DNA from: Armatimonadota bacterium
GTDB lineage: Bacteria > Armatimonadota > Fimbriimonadia > Fimbriimonadales > GBS-DC
Assembly (NCBI GenBank): GCA_013359125.1
Contig: JABWCR010000001.1
Location: 20,475-84,474 of the forward strand
DNA: 64,000 bases
Direction of reading: 5' to 3'
Position numbers and translations under genes: made by a program. Below the pieces are notes generated by a model. That model searched no databases. It was given only the letters and a program-made list of their open reading frames with translations, and was not told where the DNA came from. This document shows positions 45,488 to 54,508 of this stretch, in pieces. Each line of letters starts with the position of its first letter. Positions within the stretch are counted from its first letter, which is position 1.

Positions 45488-45504
45488 GGCAGGAAGCGCC
45501 TGCC
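45488..45504 (+). repeat. Short hairpin repeat GGCAGG-AAGCG-CCTGCC
   Basis: A perfect 6-bp stem with a 5-base loop lies inside the gap before the cytochrome gene. It resembles the GGCAGGAGCCGCCCTCC block at 16383-16399 and may be another dispersed repeat. No T run follows, so it is not a clear terminator. Confidence 0.35.
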
Positions 45505-45525
45505 CTCTTGAGGAACTATAAGGCC

Positions 45526-46920
45526 GTGAAGAACCGTGTCGCATTCGTTGTTTCCATACTCCTTTTGGTCGCAACCTGGGCCGTTGCCGACTGGCAAGCG
45601 AGCGAAAAAGTGCGCCAAGAGGTCGCCGCGTCTCTGCTCAGCGATGTCAAAGAGGCCAAAATCGGCGCGCTGGACTGGCTATTGAGAGATGCTAAAGCAC
45701 GGTCTTCCGAAATGGGCGCCCGGATTCTAGAGCTTTGCAGCGATCCGGCGCCCGAAGTGAGATCGAGAGCGGTCAAGAACCTCCGATGGCTGGCCGAATC
45801 GAACCCGGAAGCGAAGAAGAAGGTTTATCAACTGCTGACCGGCGAAGACAAGACCGCCCGTCTGGAGGCTCTCTCGCTAGCCAGAGAGTGGGCCAAGCAA
45901 GGCAGCGATCTGACGGCCTATTTGCCCGCTTTGATCCAACATGCCGATGCCGATACCGCCATTGCAGGCCTTGCCGCAATGCGAGAACAAGCAGGATTTC
46001 ATCTCGATCCCGACCTGCCGGCCGCCGCGATGGTCGCTTCAAAGTCCAATGATCCTCGCGTGCGCAATGCCGCGGCCGAGACGCTCATGGAGTACGTTCG
46101 GCGATTAGACGCCGACAGAACGAAAGCCTTTGAGGCTTTGAGCGACACGGCCAAGGTCGAGCCGAGCCTAGGCCCAAAGATCGCTGCGCTAGCGCCGAAG
46201 ACCGATCAGGCGCCGCCGACCGAAAGCGCGCCGCTTTTCGTTACCATTCCTAGCGACGCGCCCGACCTCACCTACTTTGCGGCCTTCATCCAGCCCGATT
46301 TGGCCGCAGAGCGCGATGGCGAGAGTTGCATGAGCTGCCACGGTGAGCGAGGCAAGGGAGGCCGGTATCTGATAGCGGCGCCGGACGAGCAGGGCCGCTA
46401 TAGCCTTCAGCAAACGCTGACCAATTATCAATCGACCCTGGCTGTTAAGGCCAAATTCCGGGAGATGGCGACTGCGCCTCACGGCGGTTCGAAGGTTGTC
46501 TGGTCGGCCGAAGCGCTGGACGCCTGGATCCAGGGCGAGAAGCTGACAGCCGCCTTGCAGGGACTTTTGGACTACGACTACTATCGCGAGAAGGTCGAAC
46601 CGCTCTTTGTCGAGCTGGGTTCGGACGGATCCTCCTGCGCCACCTGCCACAACACGCACGCCGTCTTCAATCTCAAGCCGCTGCCCTCTAACGGCCAGTA
46701 TGGCCTTGCAGAAAGCCGCCATAACTACGCCAACGCGCTGAAAGTGATCGATGTGGACGACCCCTCCCGCAGCCTGATGCTGCTCAAGCCGATCTCTCCC
46801 CGGCAGACAGACGAGGATACTGGATTTGGCCATGCCGGAGGCGTCAGATGGCAGCAAGGCGCCAACTCGGAGCAGTGGAAGTTGGTGTACGAATGGATTC
46901 GCCGGCGCACCGTGCGCTAA
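45526..46920 (+). CDS. Membrane-anchored HEAT-repeat di-heme cytochrome c-like protein
   Basis: A 464-residue protein. The GTG at 45526, with AAGG upstream, gives an N-terminal helix (about 5-22). Residues about 30-200 are HEAT-like helical repeats (DPAPEVRSRAVKNLRWLAES). The C-terminal half has two heme sites, CMSCH (268-272) and CATCH (371-375), each inside a short cytochrome c fold. This layout is frequent in Planctomycetes and related phyla. It may pass electrons to or from the oxidoreductase that follows four bases later. Confidence 0.75.
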   Translation: MKNRVAFVVSILLLVATWAVADWQASEKVRQEVAASLLSDVKEAKIGALDWLLRDAKARSSEMGARILELCSDPAPEVRSRAVKNLRWLAESNPEAKKKVYQLLTGEDKTARLEALSLAREWAKQGSDLTAYLPALIQHADADTAIAGLAAMREQAGFHLDPDLPAAAMVASKSNDPRVRNAAAETLMEYVRRLDADRTKAFEALSDTAKVEPSLGPKIAALAPKTDQAPPTESAPLFVTIPSDAPDLTYFAAFIQPDLAAERDGESCMSCHGERGKGGRYLIAAPDEQGRYSLQQTLTNYQSTLAVKAKFREMATAPHGGSKVVWSAEALDAWIQGEKLTAALQGLLDYDYYREKVEPLFVELGSDGSSCATCHNTHAVFNLKPLPSNGQYGLAESRHNYANALKVIDVDDPSRSLMLLKPISPRQTDEDTGFGHAGGVRWQQGANSEQWKLVYEWIRRRTVR

Positions 46921-46924
46921 AGCC

Positions 46925-49099
46925 ATGAGCCTCAAGCGCGCCTTCGAAAGGCGTTATGGTTCTTTCTTCGAGATCGTTTCCACCGCTTGGGAGAATCGCG
47001 ATCGACTGCCCTACGCTTGGCGCATTCTGAACCAAGGCGTCTGCGACGGTTGCGCTCTGGGCACGGCCGGAATGAAGGATTGGACAATCCCCGGCATTCA
47101 CCTTTGCTGGATTCGGCTGAACCTGTTGCGGCTGAACACGATGCCCCCGTTCGAGCCGGAGATTCTATCGGACGTTTCGCAGATGGTCCGCCTTAAGGAA
47201 AAGGATCTGAGAAAACTGGGTCGGTTGCCCGCCCCCATGGTGAGGCGCAACGGAGACGCAGGCTTTCGACGGATCGATTGGGACGAGGCGATCTCGATAG
47301 GGGCTGAAAGGCTTGCTCAGACCGATCCCCATCGCATCGGGTTCTACGTCGTTTCTCGCGGTACGCTGAACGAGTCGTATTACGCGATACAGAAAGCCGC
47401 GCGAGCGCTGGGTACGAACAATGTCGATAACTCCGCTCGCATCTGCCATGCTCCCAGCTCTGTCGCGCTCAAGCAGATGATCGGCTACGGCGCCACGACT
47501 TGCAGCTACACGGACTTGTTCGACACCGATCTGATCGTGCTGATCGGTAGCGACGCTGCGAACAACCAACCGGTCTTCATGAAGTATCTGGAACAGGCCA
47601 AGAAGAAAGGCGCGAAAGTTGCAGTGATCAACCCCTATCGCGAGCCCGGGCTGGATCGATACTGGGTTCCTTCCAGCGTCAAGTCGGCCCTCTTGGGCAC
47701 AAAGATTGGCGATTTCTTCTTTGGCATTCGGGTCGGCGGCGACATCGCCTTTATGACCGGGGCGCTGAAGAGTCTGATCGAAAGCGATCTGATCGACCAA
47801 GGCTTCATCCAGTCCCGCACCCAAGGCTGGGAAGAGATTCGTGCGAGCATAAGTTCAACGCCGTGGGAAGAGATTGAGCGCGGTGCAGGCTGCTCTCGTT
47901 CGGAGATCGAGCAGTTTGCCGAGGTCTATGGCAGGGCGGAAAAGGCGATTCTTGTCTGGTCGATGGGCGTTACTATGCATTCGCACGGTACCGACAACGT
48001 GCGCTCGATCGTTAATCTTGGTCTTAGCCGCGGCATGGTGGGGCGTCCTGGATGCGGGCTGATGCCGATTCGCGGACATTCCGGGGTTCAGGGCGGCGCA
48101 GAGATGGGTGCTGTGCCCAACGGATTGCCCGGCGCGATCTCGCTGAACGAAAGGGCCCATTTGGAAGCGCTCTGGGGCTTTGACATCCCGTCCGAACCCG
48201 GACTGTTCGTGGCCGACATGGTGGACGCCGCGCACAACGGCGATCTGGACGTTCTTTACTGCGCGGGCGGCAATCTCACCAGCGTTTTGCCCGACCCTGG
48301 CCATTGCCGCAGGGCGATCGGCAACATCCCGCTGCGAATCCACCACGACATCGTGCTCAATCCGCAGATGCTGGTCGATCCCTCCGACACTGTGCTCCTG
48401 CTGCCCGCCACCGCTCGATACGAGACCTATGGCACCGAAACTTCTACCGAAAGGCGGGTCATATTCAGCCCAGAAGTCTCCGGGCCGCGCGTGATCGAAG
48501 CCCGCGAAGAGTGGAGAGCCGTCTGCGCGATGGTCTCAAAGGCGCGCCCCGAGATCGCCAAGGCTCTAGCCTTTTCGTCGCCGGCCGAGATCATGGCCGA
48601 GATTGCGCAAGCCGCCCCTATGTACGACGGCATCCAGCATCTAAGCAAGGCGGGCGATCAGTTTCAGTGGGGCGGACCGATGCTCTGCGAGCGCGACTTC
48701 TTTGGCCGGGCAGACGGCCGAGCTCGGTTTGTCGTCATATCGATGCCGCAAAGCGAGGCGCGTCCTGGCATGCTTCGCCTGACCACGCGCAGAGGCAAGC
48801 AGTTCAACAGCATGGTGTTCAAAGATCGCGACTCGACCGCCGGCGCCGATCGAAACTCTATCCTGATGAACGAGCAGGATATGATGAGCAAGGGTATCGA
48901 GCAAGGCGATCTCGTCAAAGTCTCGAACGAACAGGGAGCGCTGCGCCTAGCCGTGCGGGCCTCTGAGATTCAACCGGGCCAGGTCATGGCCTTCTGGCCC
49001 GAAGCCAATGCGCTCATTGCAAGGGGCGAGCGAGACCCCGAGTGCGGCATTCCCGCATACCGCGATTGTTGGGTTACAATTGAGCGAGATGATCTCTGA
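46925..49099 (+). CDS. FdhF/YdeP-family molybdopterin oxidoreductase
   Basis: A 724-residue enzyme of the DMSO reductase superfamily. The N terminus GVCDGCALGTAG and the segment NSARICHAPSSVALKQMIG, whose cysteine should bind molybdenum, match the YdeP branch. The later GRPGCGLMPIRGHSGVQGG and the C-terminal dinucleotide domain (LRLTTRRGKQFNSM) are also typical. It lacks the N-terminal 4Fe-4S motif of formate dehydrogenase H. Substrate unknown; a formate-type or acid-stress role is possible. The start ATG at 46925 is four bases behind the cytochrome stop. Confidence 0.85.
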   Translation: MSLKRAFERRYGSFFEIVSTAWENRDRLPYAWRILNQGVCDGCALGTAGMKDWTIPGIHLCWIRLNLLRLNTMPPFEPEILSDVSQMVRLKEKDLRKLGRLPAPMVRRNGDAGFRRIDWDEAISIGAERLAQTDPHRIGFYVVSRGTLNESYYAIQKAARALGTNNVDNSARICHAPSSVALKQMIGYGATTCSYTDLFDTDLIVLIGSDAANNQPVFMKYLEQAKKKGAKVAVINPYREPGLDRYWVPSSVKSALLGTKIGDFFFGIRVGGDIAFMTGALKSLIESDLIDQGFIQSRTQGWEEIRASISSTPWEEIERGAGCSRSEIEQFAEVYGRAEKAILVWSMGVTMHSHGTDNVRSIVNLGLSRGMVGRPGCGLMPIRGHSGVQGGAEMGAVPNGLPGAISLNERAHLEALWGFDIPSEPGLFVADMVDAAHNGDLDVLYCAGGNLTSVLPDPGHCRRAIGNIPLRIHHDIVLNPQMLVDPSDTVLLLPATARYETYGTETSTERRVIFSPEVSGPRVIEAREEWRAVCAMVSKARPEIAKALAFSSPAEIMAEIAQAAPMYDGIQHLSKAGDQFQWGGPMLCERDFFGRADGRARFVVISMPQSEARPGMLRLTTRRGKQFNSMVFKDRDSTAGADRNSILMNEQDMMSKGIEQGDLVKVSNEQGALRLAVRASEIQPGQVMAFWPEANALIARGERDPECGIPAYRDCWVTIERDDL

Positions 49100-49472
49100 A
49101 AGCCCGCCCCTTTTGCTGCCGGTCGATTGGAAGCACCCGCAGTGGCGCGGAGCCCCCGATTATTGCAGCCGATGCGGCCAGTGCAAACCGATGATCTACA
49201 TGCGCGTCGGCTTCGAGATCTGCCTTTTGGCCTTTCGAAAGGGGCGATTGGAACGCCGATGGCTCTGTCGAGAATGCGCTCTGCGATTGTGCTACCGCTG
49301 GACCTGGGCGACATGGCTATTAGGCTGGTGGGGGCTTCCAGGAATCTACCGAGCGGCCATCTGCATTGCGTGCAACTGGGATGCCATCGACTTGGCCAAA
49401 AAACTGCCTATCGAGCCGGTTTCGGCCAAAGCGGCGATCATTGAGCGCCAATGCCCAACCGGCAGAAACTAA
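49089..49472 (+). CDS. Small Cys-rich zinc-ribbon-like protein
   Basis: A 127-residue protein I cannot assign. It has CxxC pairs (YCSRCGQC, WLCRECALRLC, CIAC) suggesting a metal site, and an aromatic hydrophobic stretch around residues 68-90. Its start overlaps the end of the molybdopterin gene by 11 bases, so it may assist that enzyme, for example in cofactor insertion (inference). Confidence 0.55.
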   Translation: MISESPPLLLPVDWKHPQWRGAPDYCSRCGQCKPMIYMRVGFEICLLAFRKGRLERRWLCRECALRLCYRWTWATWLLGWWGLPGIYRAAICIACNWDAIDLAKKLPIEPVSAKAAIIERQCPTGRN

Positions 49473-49475
49473 GAA

Positions 49476-49508
49476 GGCCGCTCAACGCCTTTATAGCGCG
49501 GAGCGGCC
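49476..49508. terminator. Hairpin terminator between convergent genes
   Basis: GGCCGCTC (49476-49483) and GAGCGGCC (49501-49508) form an 8-bp stem, with an inner CGC/GCG pair in the loop. It lies between the zinc-ribbon gene and the convergent secreted gene. There is no long T run, so efficiency is uncertain. Confidence 0.5.
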
Positions 49509-49532
49509 GATGCTTGAGTCTGATCTCTGGTC

Positions 49533-50021
49533 TTAGCGGCTAAAGGTTCGATGGAACACTTCGATGTTACCGCGAACGACGGGGCCGCGGAACGCATACG
49601 GCTCGCCGCGCTCAGGCGTAAAGGTGAATCCCAGATAATCCGGATCATCGCCCTCGCCGGCATCATGGGCTCGACCTTGAATGGCTCCGGTCGTTCGTCG
49701 AACGCCCTGAGGGGTTCGAACGACCATCGTGCCATGGCCCGTCCACTCGGCTGTGTCCTCGCCAACGCCCAATCGACCCAGACGCACCATCGTAATCTCG
49801 ATGGCGGCTCGGCGGTCTCGATTGACTGTTCGGAACACAAAGTGCCCGTCGATCTGCGACCGATCGCCACAAGTTACTCGCTTGGCGGCCAGACGAAACT
49901 CGCCATGTCGATCTTCCGTTCCCGCCACGCCAAAACCGTGCACGCCGTCAACATTGCACTCGATGGCGAAAGCGAACGTCGCCATGGCCACAAGGCCCAA
50001 GACTAAGCTTTTTCGAAACAT
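49533..50021 (-). CDS. Small secreted protein of unknown function
   Basis: A 162-residue protein with a signal peptide (about 1-19) behind a strong AGGAGGT site. The mature part is beta-rich with two cysteines (C22 and C51), likely a disulphide, and short repeated-like segments (GHFVFRTVNRD). No family recognised. Confidence 0.6.
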   Translation of the reverse strand: MFRKSLVLGLVAMATFAFAIECNVDGVHGFGVAGTEDRHGEFRLAAKRVTCGDRSQIDGHFVFRTVNRDRRAAIEITMVRLGRLGVGEDTAEWTGHGTMVVRTPQGVRRTTGAIQGRAHDAGEGDDPDYLGFTFTPERGEPYAFRGPVVRGNIEVFHRTFSR

Positions 50022-50097
50022 AACCTACCTCCTTTGGTGTGGGGACAAAAATTCTCCCATGTTGGGTAGACGATGAGTTCGCCTGTTTGTTCACTAA

Positions 50098-52236
50098 TTA
50101 TAACTCGAAAAGGCTCTGTTGCTCCGAGAAAAGCGCTTTGGGCGGCGGAACCCGCTTGTCGAACTCAGGGATCGCCTCCTCCAGCCGCTTGGCGAAACGG
50201 TAAAGCTTATCCAGATACTTTTCGCGATCCTCGTCGTTCTTGTATTCCTCGATCCTTGCCAGCACGTTGCCCTGCCGCACATAAACCCTCAAAAACTCGC
50301 CTACGCTGGCATCGCCGACCACGGGTCGAGACCGCTTGCTTTGAAAGGTCTTGGCCGTAACCCTCTCTCGCTTGGCCAAGGAATCGACTGGAAACTCGCC
50401 ATTCTTGATCTTGGTCGCATAGTTGCGATAGATAGTCGTAATTCCGTCAAGGTCCTCTCGAAAGATCGCATCGACCATCTCGGCGATAAAGTCCCGTCCA
50501 AATCGCTCGTCTGCTCGGTTTCGCAACGAGGCGCCTTTGAAGATCTTGTGGCCCAAGTAGCTTTCTAAAACGTAGTTCTTGATCTTTAGCGAGAGCATGC
50601 CTTTGTACCGCCCGTCGTGAACCAGCCGGATGGACTCAGGCAAGCCTTCCGCCGCCTTGGCGATGAGTTCTCTTTCTTGCGCCTCTGTCGTTGCAGCGTC
50701 GGGCGGTCGGAAGTAGATGCCGTCCGTATCGATTTCGACCACCTGACAACCCAGTTTCTCTAGTCGCTCTGCCGCGTCCTTAACGATCTGCTGGCCGTGC
50801 ACGGTAACTCGCGCTGCCGCGTTGTAATCATTAAACCGAAAGGGGCCGCCCAAGTAGCCATAGAAGGAATTGATCAGAACCTTCAAAGAGCCTTGCAACC
50901 CGTCCCAATAGGCTGCCTGCTCGCCTTCCTCCTTGGCCTTTCGCTTGGCTTCCAATCGCTGCTGGGTCAGAGTCTTAAGAGCCGGCAAGAACGCGTCCAA
51001 ACTGTCCACGCTCGGCTTGATTCCGTACTCCAACATGATGCTGGGATACAGGCTCTCCACGTCGGCTTTGACGATCGGTCTTGCGAGGCCGATGATCCGC
51101 GCCTCGGTGTATCCGCCCGGAAATCCTCTTGGAACATCCGGCAGCGGCATGGCGGTGCCTTGGCTCAAGTAGGCTCGGGTCAGCAGGAGATCGACCTTCT
51201 CGCCCGTGCCCGTAACCGCGACGTTTTGCAGACTCTCGGGCAGCGCTTGGGTTTGATAGAACTCTGTGGCCAGCGTCAGCTCGGCCAGTCTTGCGGTCTC
51301 TCTCACGTCTTGCACGGCGTACTTTGTAACCTTGTCCGGGTCGCTCTTGTAGATAGCGGCCAGTTCGGCGCCTTCCAGATAAACCCGATCGGGTTCGGCC
51401 AGTCCCAAGGCGATGGTCGCCGGCTTCAAGCCATAGGACGCCAGGTCGCCCCGCGCCGCATCCCATCGCTGCAGCGATAAATAGGTATCCAAGAGATGCC
51501 GGCCGTGCACGTATGCAGGCACGAAAGAACGAGTGTACGGCCCGATCGGGCAGTTGCGTCGTTGACCGAAAGTCATGGCCGAACCGTCTCGCCCCAAGGC
51601 GAGCGGCACGCCGCACTGTCGCGCCCGCTCGGCCAGATACCCGACATCGAAACCAAAGAGGTTGTGCCCCTCGATGGTATCCGGGTCGCGCTTCTGTATC
51701 AGGTCGACAAACCTTTCCAGAATCTCGGTTTCCTCGCCCACGAGCGCTTCTTCGAACCCTTGAGTATCGCGAACAGCGATCATAAAGATTCGGTTTTGGG
51801 GCGGTTTGGGGTTTAGATCGACCGTCTCAAGATCGACTTGCATACGAAGCAGATTGTCGAACGCCATTCCCTTGAACAGCGTGATGCCTGTTCGCGCCAG
51901 GAAGTTGCGGGCGGGCGAGGCATAAGCGATCATCTCCGCGCGCAGGTCGCTCAGAGCGCGGCGCCCGTTCAAGAATGCGTCCCAATCTTCGAACTCGGCC
52001 AGCTGTGCGATATATCCACGGTCTGGTACAGGCGCAGTGGGCATTGACAGCTCCGTCCAGGCGCACTTGGGCAGGTCGGTTCTTCTGTCCGCAATCAGCC
52101 AAGGCACGAAGCGCGCCGTTTCCTTCGAAACAACCCCTTGCTCGCGCCGATAGAGAATCGCCTCGCTGCCGTTTGGCTCGACCGCGACGATTCGCTCGCT
52201 CGAATCCTGACCGTACAAAAGCGCGTCGGGGTTCAT
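50098..52236 (-). CDS. Family B DNA polymerase with 3'-5' exonuclease
   Basis: From the ATG at 52236 the protein has 712 residues (52254 is another possible ATG). Exonuclease motifs: VDLETVD (about 133), NLFGFD and KYAVQDV. Polymerase motifs: A, KADVESLYPSIM (about 391); B, KVLINSFYGYLGG; C, EIDTDG (about 503). All catalytic acids are present. Motif A and overall size differ from E. coli Pol II (783 residues) and resemble archaeal/halophile B polymerases. It probably serves repair or translesion synthesis. It is divergent from pth. Confidence 0.85.
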   Translation of the reverse strand: MNPDALLYGQDSSERIVAVEPNGSEAILYRREQGVVSKETARFVPWLIADRRTDLPKCAWTELSMPTAPVPDRGYIAQLAEFEDWDAFLNGRRALSDLRAEMIAYASPARNFLARTGITLFKGMAFDNLLRMQVDLETVDLNPKPPQNRIFMIAVRDTQGFEEALVGEETEILERFVDLIQKRDPDTIEGHNLFGFDVGYLAERARQCGVPLALGRDGSAMTFGQRRNCPIGPYTRSFVPAYVHGRHLLDTYLSLQRWDAARGDLASYGLKPATIALGLAEPDRVYLEGAELAAIYKSDPDKVTKYAVQDVRETARLAELTLATEFYQTQALPESLQNVAVTGTGEKVDLLLTRAYLSQGTAMPLPDVPRGFPGGYTEARIIGLARPIVKADVESLYPSIMLEYGIKPSVDSLDAFLPALKTLTQQRLEAKRKAKEEGEQAAYWDGLQGSLKVLINSFYGYLGGPFRFNDYNAAARVTVHGQQIVKDAAERLEKLGCQVVEIDTDGIYFRPPDAATTEAQERELIAKAAEGLPESIRLVHDGRYKGMLSLKIKNYVLESYLGHKIFKGASLRNRADERFGRDFIAEMVDAIFREDLDGITTIYRNYATKIKNGEFPVDSLAKRERVTAKTFQSKRSRPVVGDASVGEFLRVYVRQGNVLARIEEYKNDEDREKYLDKLYRFAKRLEEAIPEFDKRVPPPKALFSEQQSLFEL

Positions 52237-52265
52237 ATCGCCAAGTGTACCCATGGCCGCCTCGG

Positions 52266-52271
52266 TATAAT
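52266..52271 (+). promoter_or_regulatory. TATAAT -10 element before pth, leaderless start predicted
   Basis: A perfect TATAAT ends 7 bases before the ATG at 52279, with no ribosome site. Confidence 0.5.
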
Positions 52272-52278
52272 CGCCGCC

Positions 52279-52893
52279 ATGCGCCTTGGCTTCAAACGAC
52301 GCGAGACTGTCGATCGCCTCATTGTGGGATTGGGCAACCCCGGCCCCGACTATGCGGGCACGCGGCACAATGTCGGATTCTGGGTCGTTTCCGCTTTGGC
52401 CAAGCGTCATGGGATCGCTTTAGACCAACATCGATGCCGCAGCCGATATGGCCTGGGCAAGATTGGCGACAATAAAGTAATCCTTGCTCAGCCGATGACC
52501 TTTATGAACCTGAGCGGGGAGGCGGTTTCGCAATTGATGAAGCATTATTCGGTCGGCCTGGACGCGCTTCTAATCGTTTACGACGATGCGGCGCTGCCCG
52601 TCGGTACGCTTCGCATCCGCGCATCCGGCTCGTCCGGCGGACAAAAAGGCATGAAGTCGATCATCTCTTGGGTTGGCGGAGAAGAGTTCGCCCGGCTGCG
52701 GGTCGGCATTGGCTCTCCGGGGCAGTCCGATGAGATGGTCGATCATGTGCTGTCGCAGTTTTCGGAATCGGAGCGCCCCATTGTAGAAGAGACGATCGAG
52801 CACGCCGCCGATGCCGTCGAAGCCTGGCTTTCGACGCCGATCGATCAGGCGATGGGTCGATTTAATCGTTCGTTTTTGCCGGAATCGGATTAG
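52279..52893 (+). CDS. pth: Peptidyl-tRNA hydrolase
   Basis: A 204-residue enzyme with GLGNPG (N20) and TRHNVGF (H30, catalytic), MTFMNLSGEAV and the C-terminal helix region of Pth. It releases peptides from stalled peptidyl-tRNA. Unusually, it is leaderless by the -10 position. Its 3' end overlaps the convergent membrane gene by 32 bases. Confidence 0.95.
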   Translation: MRLGFKRRETVDRLIVGLGNPGPDYAGTRHNVGFWVVSALAKRHGIALDQHRCRSRYGLGKIGDNKVILAQPMTFMNLSGEAVSQLMKHYSVGLDALLIVYDDAALPVGTLRIRASGSSGGQKGMKSIISWVGGEEFARLRVGIGSPGQSDEMVDHVLSQFSESERPIVEETIEHAADAVEAWLSTPIDQAMGRFNRSFLPESD

Positions 52894-53449
52894 AGCGCCC
52901 GCCCCACCAAGCGCCCGCGGCCAGACAGAGCCAGTAGGCCATCAACGCCCAGCCGATCACCGGTACGCCGCCGATCAGCGCGGGCACTATCGAGCCTAAC
53001 AGAACCAGTGCCCCGGTCGATGCGTCGGATCGCCCAAACGCCCGAGCCATCCCCTCGCCGATCGCGGTGGCTACTGCGCCCCAGCCCATCAAGACGATGC
53101 TCAACGCCCCGAACCACGTCGCCAGACCGAACAGCGCGGGTAAACCCGAATTGCCGCCCTGCCCCTTGATCTGTTCCGAAACCATGATAAGCGCGATTCC
53201 GATCAAGATCAGCACGGCGAGCAGACCCAGGCCTACGTAGAAACTCTTGCTGCCGTCCTGAACGACGCGCTTGAACTCGAGATGGTGGCGCTCCGAACGC
53301 AATGAAACGCTTAACAGCCCAAAGCCGACCATGATCGGATAGGCCAAGAATGGGAAGAGCCAGATCAGCGCCCCCGCGCCGTCGGATTGGGCGTTCGCGC
53401 TCGAAACAAACCCGGCAAAAGCCACCACCAGTAGAAGTCGGTTTACCAT
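52862..53449 (-). CDS. Membrane protein of ECF cluster, unknown function
   Basis: A 195-residue protein with a signal-like helix (about 1-20) and about four membrane helices. The family is not recognised. Its start overlaps the anti-sigma stop by 7 bases, so all three genes of the trio are translationally linked; it may be a sensor or a target of the sigma factor. The upstream extension is only the shadow of the anti-sigma gene. Confidence 0.6.
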   Translation of the reverse strand: MVNRLLLVVAFAGFVSSANAQSDGAGALIWLFPFLAYPIMVGFGLLSVSLRSERHHLEFKRVVQDGSKSFYVGLGLLAVLILIGIALIMVSEQIKGQGGNSGLPALFGLATWFGALSIVLMGWGAVATAIGEGMARAFGRSDASTGALVLLGSIVPALIGGVPVIGWALMAYWLCLAAGAWWGGRSNPIPAKTND

Positions 53450-53847
53450 TGAGAGATCAACCTCCAGGCGTGATTGGCGCCGTTGCTGACCCATTCGAAG
53501 GGCGCAGCGACCGATCGTTGAGGGTCTGCCGCTATCCCGGCGATCATTTGGCGATCTGGCGCAAACTGTATCGACAACGCAACCGGCAAAGCAACTAACA
53601 GCCAAAGCGCGGCGGCTCGCATCGGTGCCCAAACTTCTGATCTTGCTGTCCAATATGGCCGTGCGGGCGGAGCGTTCAATACGGGCATGCCCGCGATAAA
53701 GTCGGACACGGCTTGCCACTCGCGCATTGCCTCGCGACAGCTCTCGCACGATCGCAAATGCTCGGCTGCTCGCGCTACCTCGGTCGGGTCGAGATATCCT
53801 TCGGCGTAGTCGTGAATGCGCTGCAAATCGCATCTATCGTTCGTCAT
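53443..53847 (-). CDS. Anti-sigma factor (zinc-finger type)
   Basis: A 134-residue protein. The first 45 residues carry the H-x3-C-x2-C zinc motif (HLRSCESC, H30, C34, C37) that binds ECF sigma factors. A membrane helix follows (about 84-100). The ATG at 53847 overlaps the sigma stop by four bases (ATGA). It holds the sigma factor until a signal is sensed. Confidence 0.8.
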   Translation of the reverse strand: MTNDRCDLQRIHDYAEGYLDPTEVARAAEHLRSCESCREAMREWQAVSDFIAGMPVLNAPPARPYWTARSEVWAPMRAAALWLLVALPVALSIQFAPDRQMIAGIAADPQRSVAAPFEWVSNGANHAWRLISQW

Positions 53848-54389
53848 TCTTGCCACCCTTCTTCCTTCAGCCAGATTCTCAAATTCTCTCTTGCTCGGAA
53901 CAGCCAGGTCTTGATCGTTCCGACCGGCGCGTTCAGCGCTTGGGCTACTTCTGCCACGTCCAAACCCTCCCAATATCTCAGCAGAGCGGCTGCGCGATGA
54001 TCCGGCTGCAAGCGAAGCAACAACCTCTGCAGAGTTCTTTCCCGCTCGCGCTGCTCAACGCGCTCGTCCACGCCTGTTTCGGGCCGCCAAGCCTTGCCAT
54101 ATCGCTCGACTTTGGCGATGTCCGACTTGCGATCCCTGATCGCGTTCAAGCACAGGCGCGCCGTCAGGTTTAGAAGCCACACTCCGAACGGCCGCTCGGG
54201 ATCGTACATAGCCAGCCGTGTGTACGCCCGCATCAGCGCATCCTGGGTCAAGTCCTCGGCTTGACTCGCCGAGCCTAACATTCTGAACGCCAGGGTGTAA
54301 ACCCGGTCGCGATAGCGTCGCGCCAATTCGTCAAAGGCTTCCCTGTCCCCATTGGCGCACAGTACGGCCAAGGCGCGGTCGTCTTTCAT
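53844..54389 (-). CDS. ECF-family RNA polymerase sigma factor
   Basis: A 181-residue sigma-70-like factor: region 2 with AEDLTQDALMRAY (about 44-56) and region 4 helix-turn-helix (VAEVAQALNAPVGTIKTWLFRAR, about 147-169). The GTIKTWLFRAR motif is typical of the SigW/SigE type. Downstream overlap with the anti-sigma makes a self-contained regulatory unit; its regulon cannot be read here. Confidence 0.9.
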   Translation of the reverse strand: MKDDRALAVLCANGDREAFDELARRYRDRVYTLAFRMLGSASQAEDLTQDALMRAYTRLAMYDPERPFGVWLLNLTARLCLNAIRDRKSDIAKVERYGKAWRPETGVDERVEQRERERTLQRLLLRLQPDHRAAALLRYWEGLDVAEVAQALNAPVGTIKTWLFRARENLRIWLKEEGWQE

Positions 54390-54508
54390 TCTCTGTCGCT
54401 AAGTCTACACGGCGTCGCCCGGTCGGGTTTCACCCTCAATAGCGCCGGATTCAAAGCGCCCATCTGCCATACTATCTGGGTTATCTCGCTTCAGAGGAGC
54501 ATCGATGC

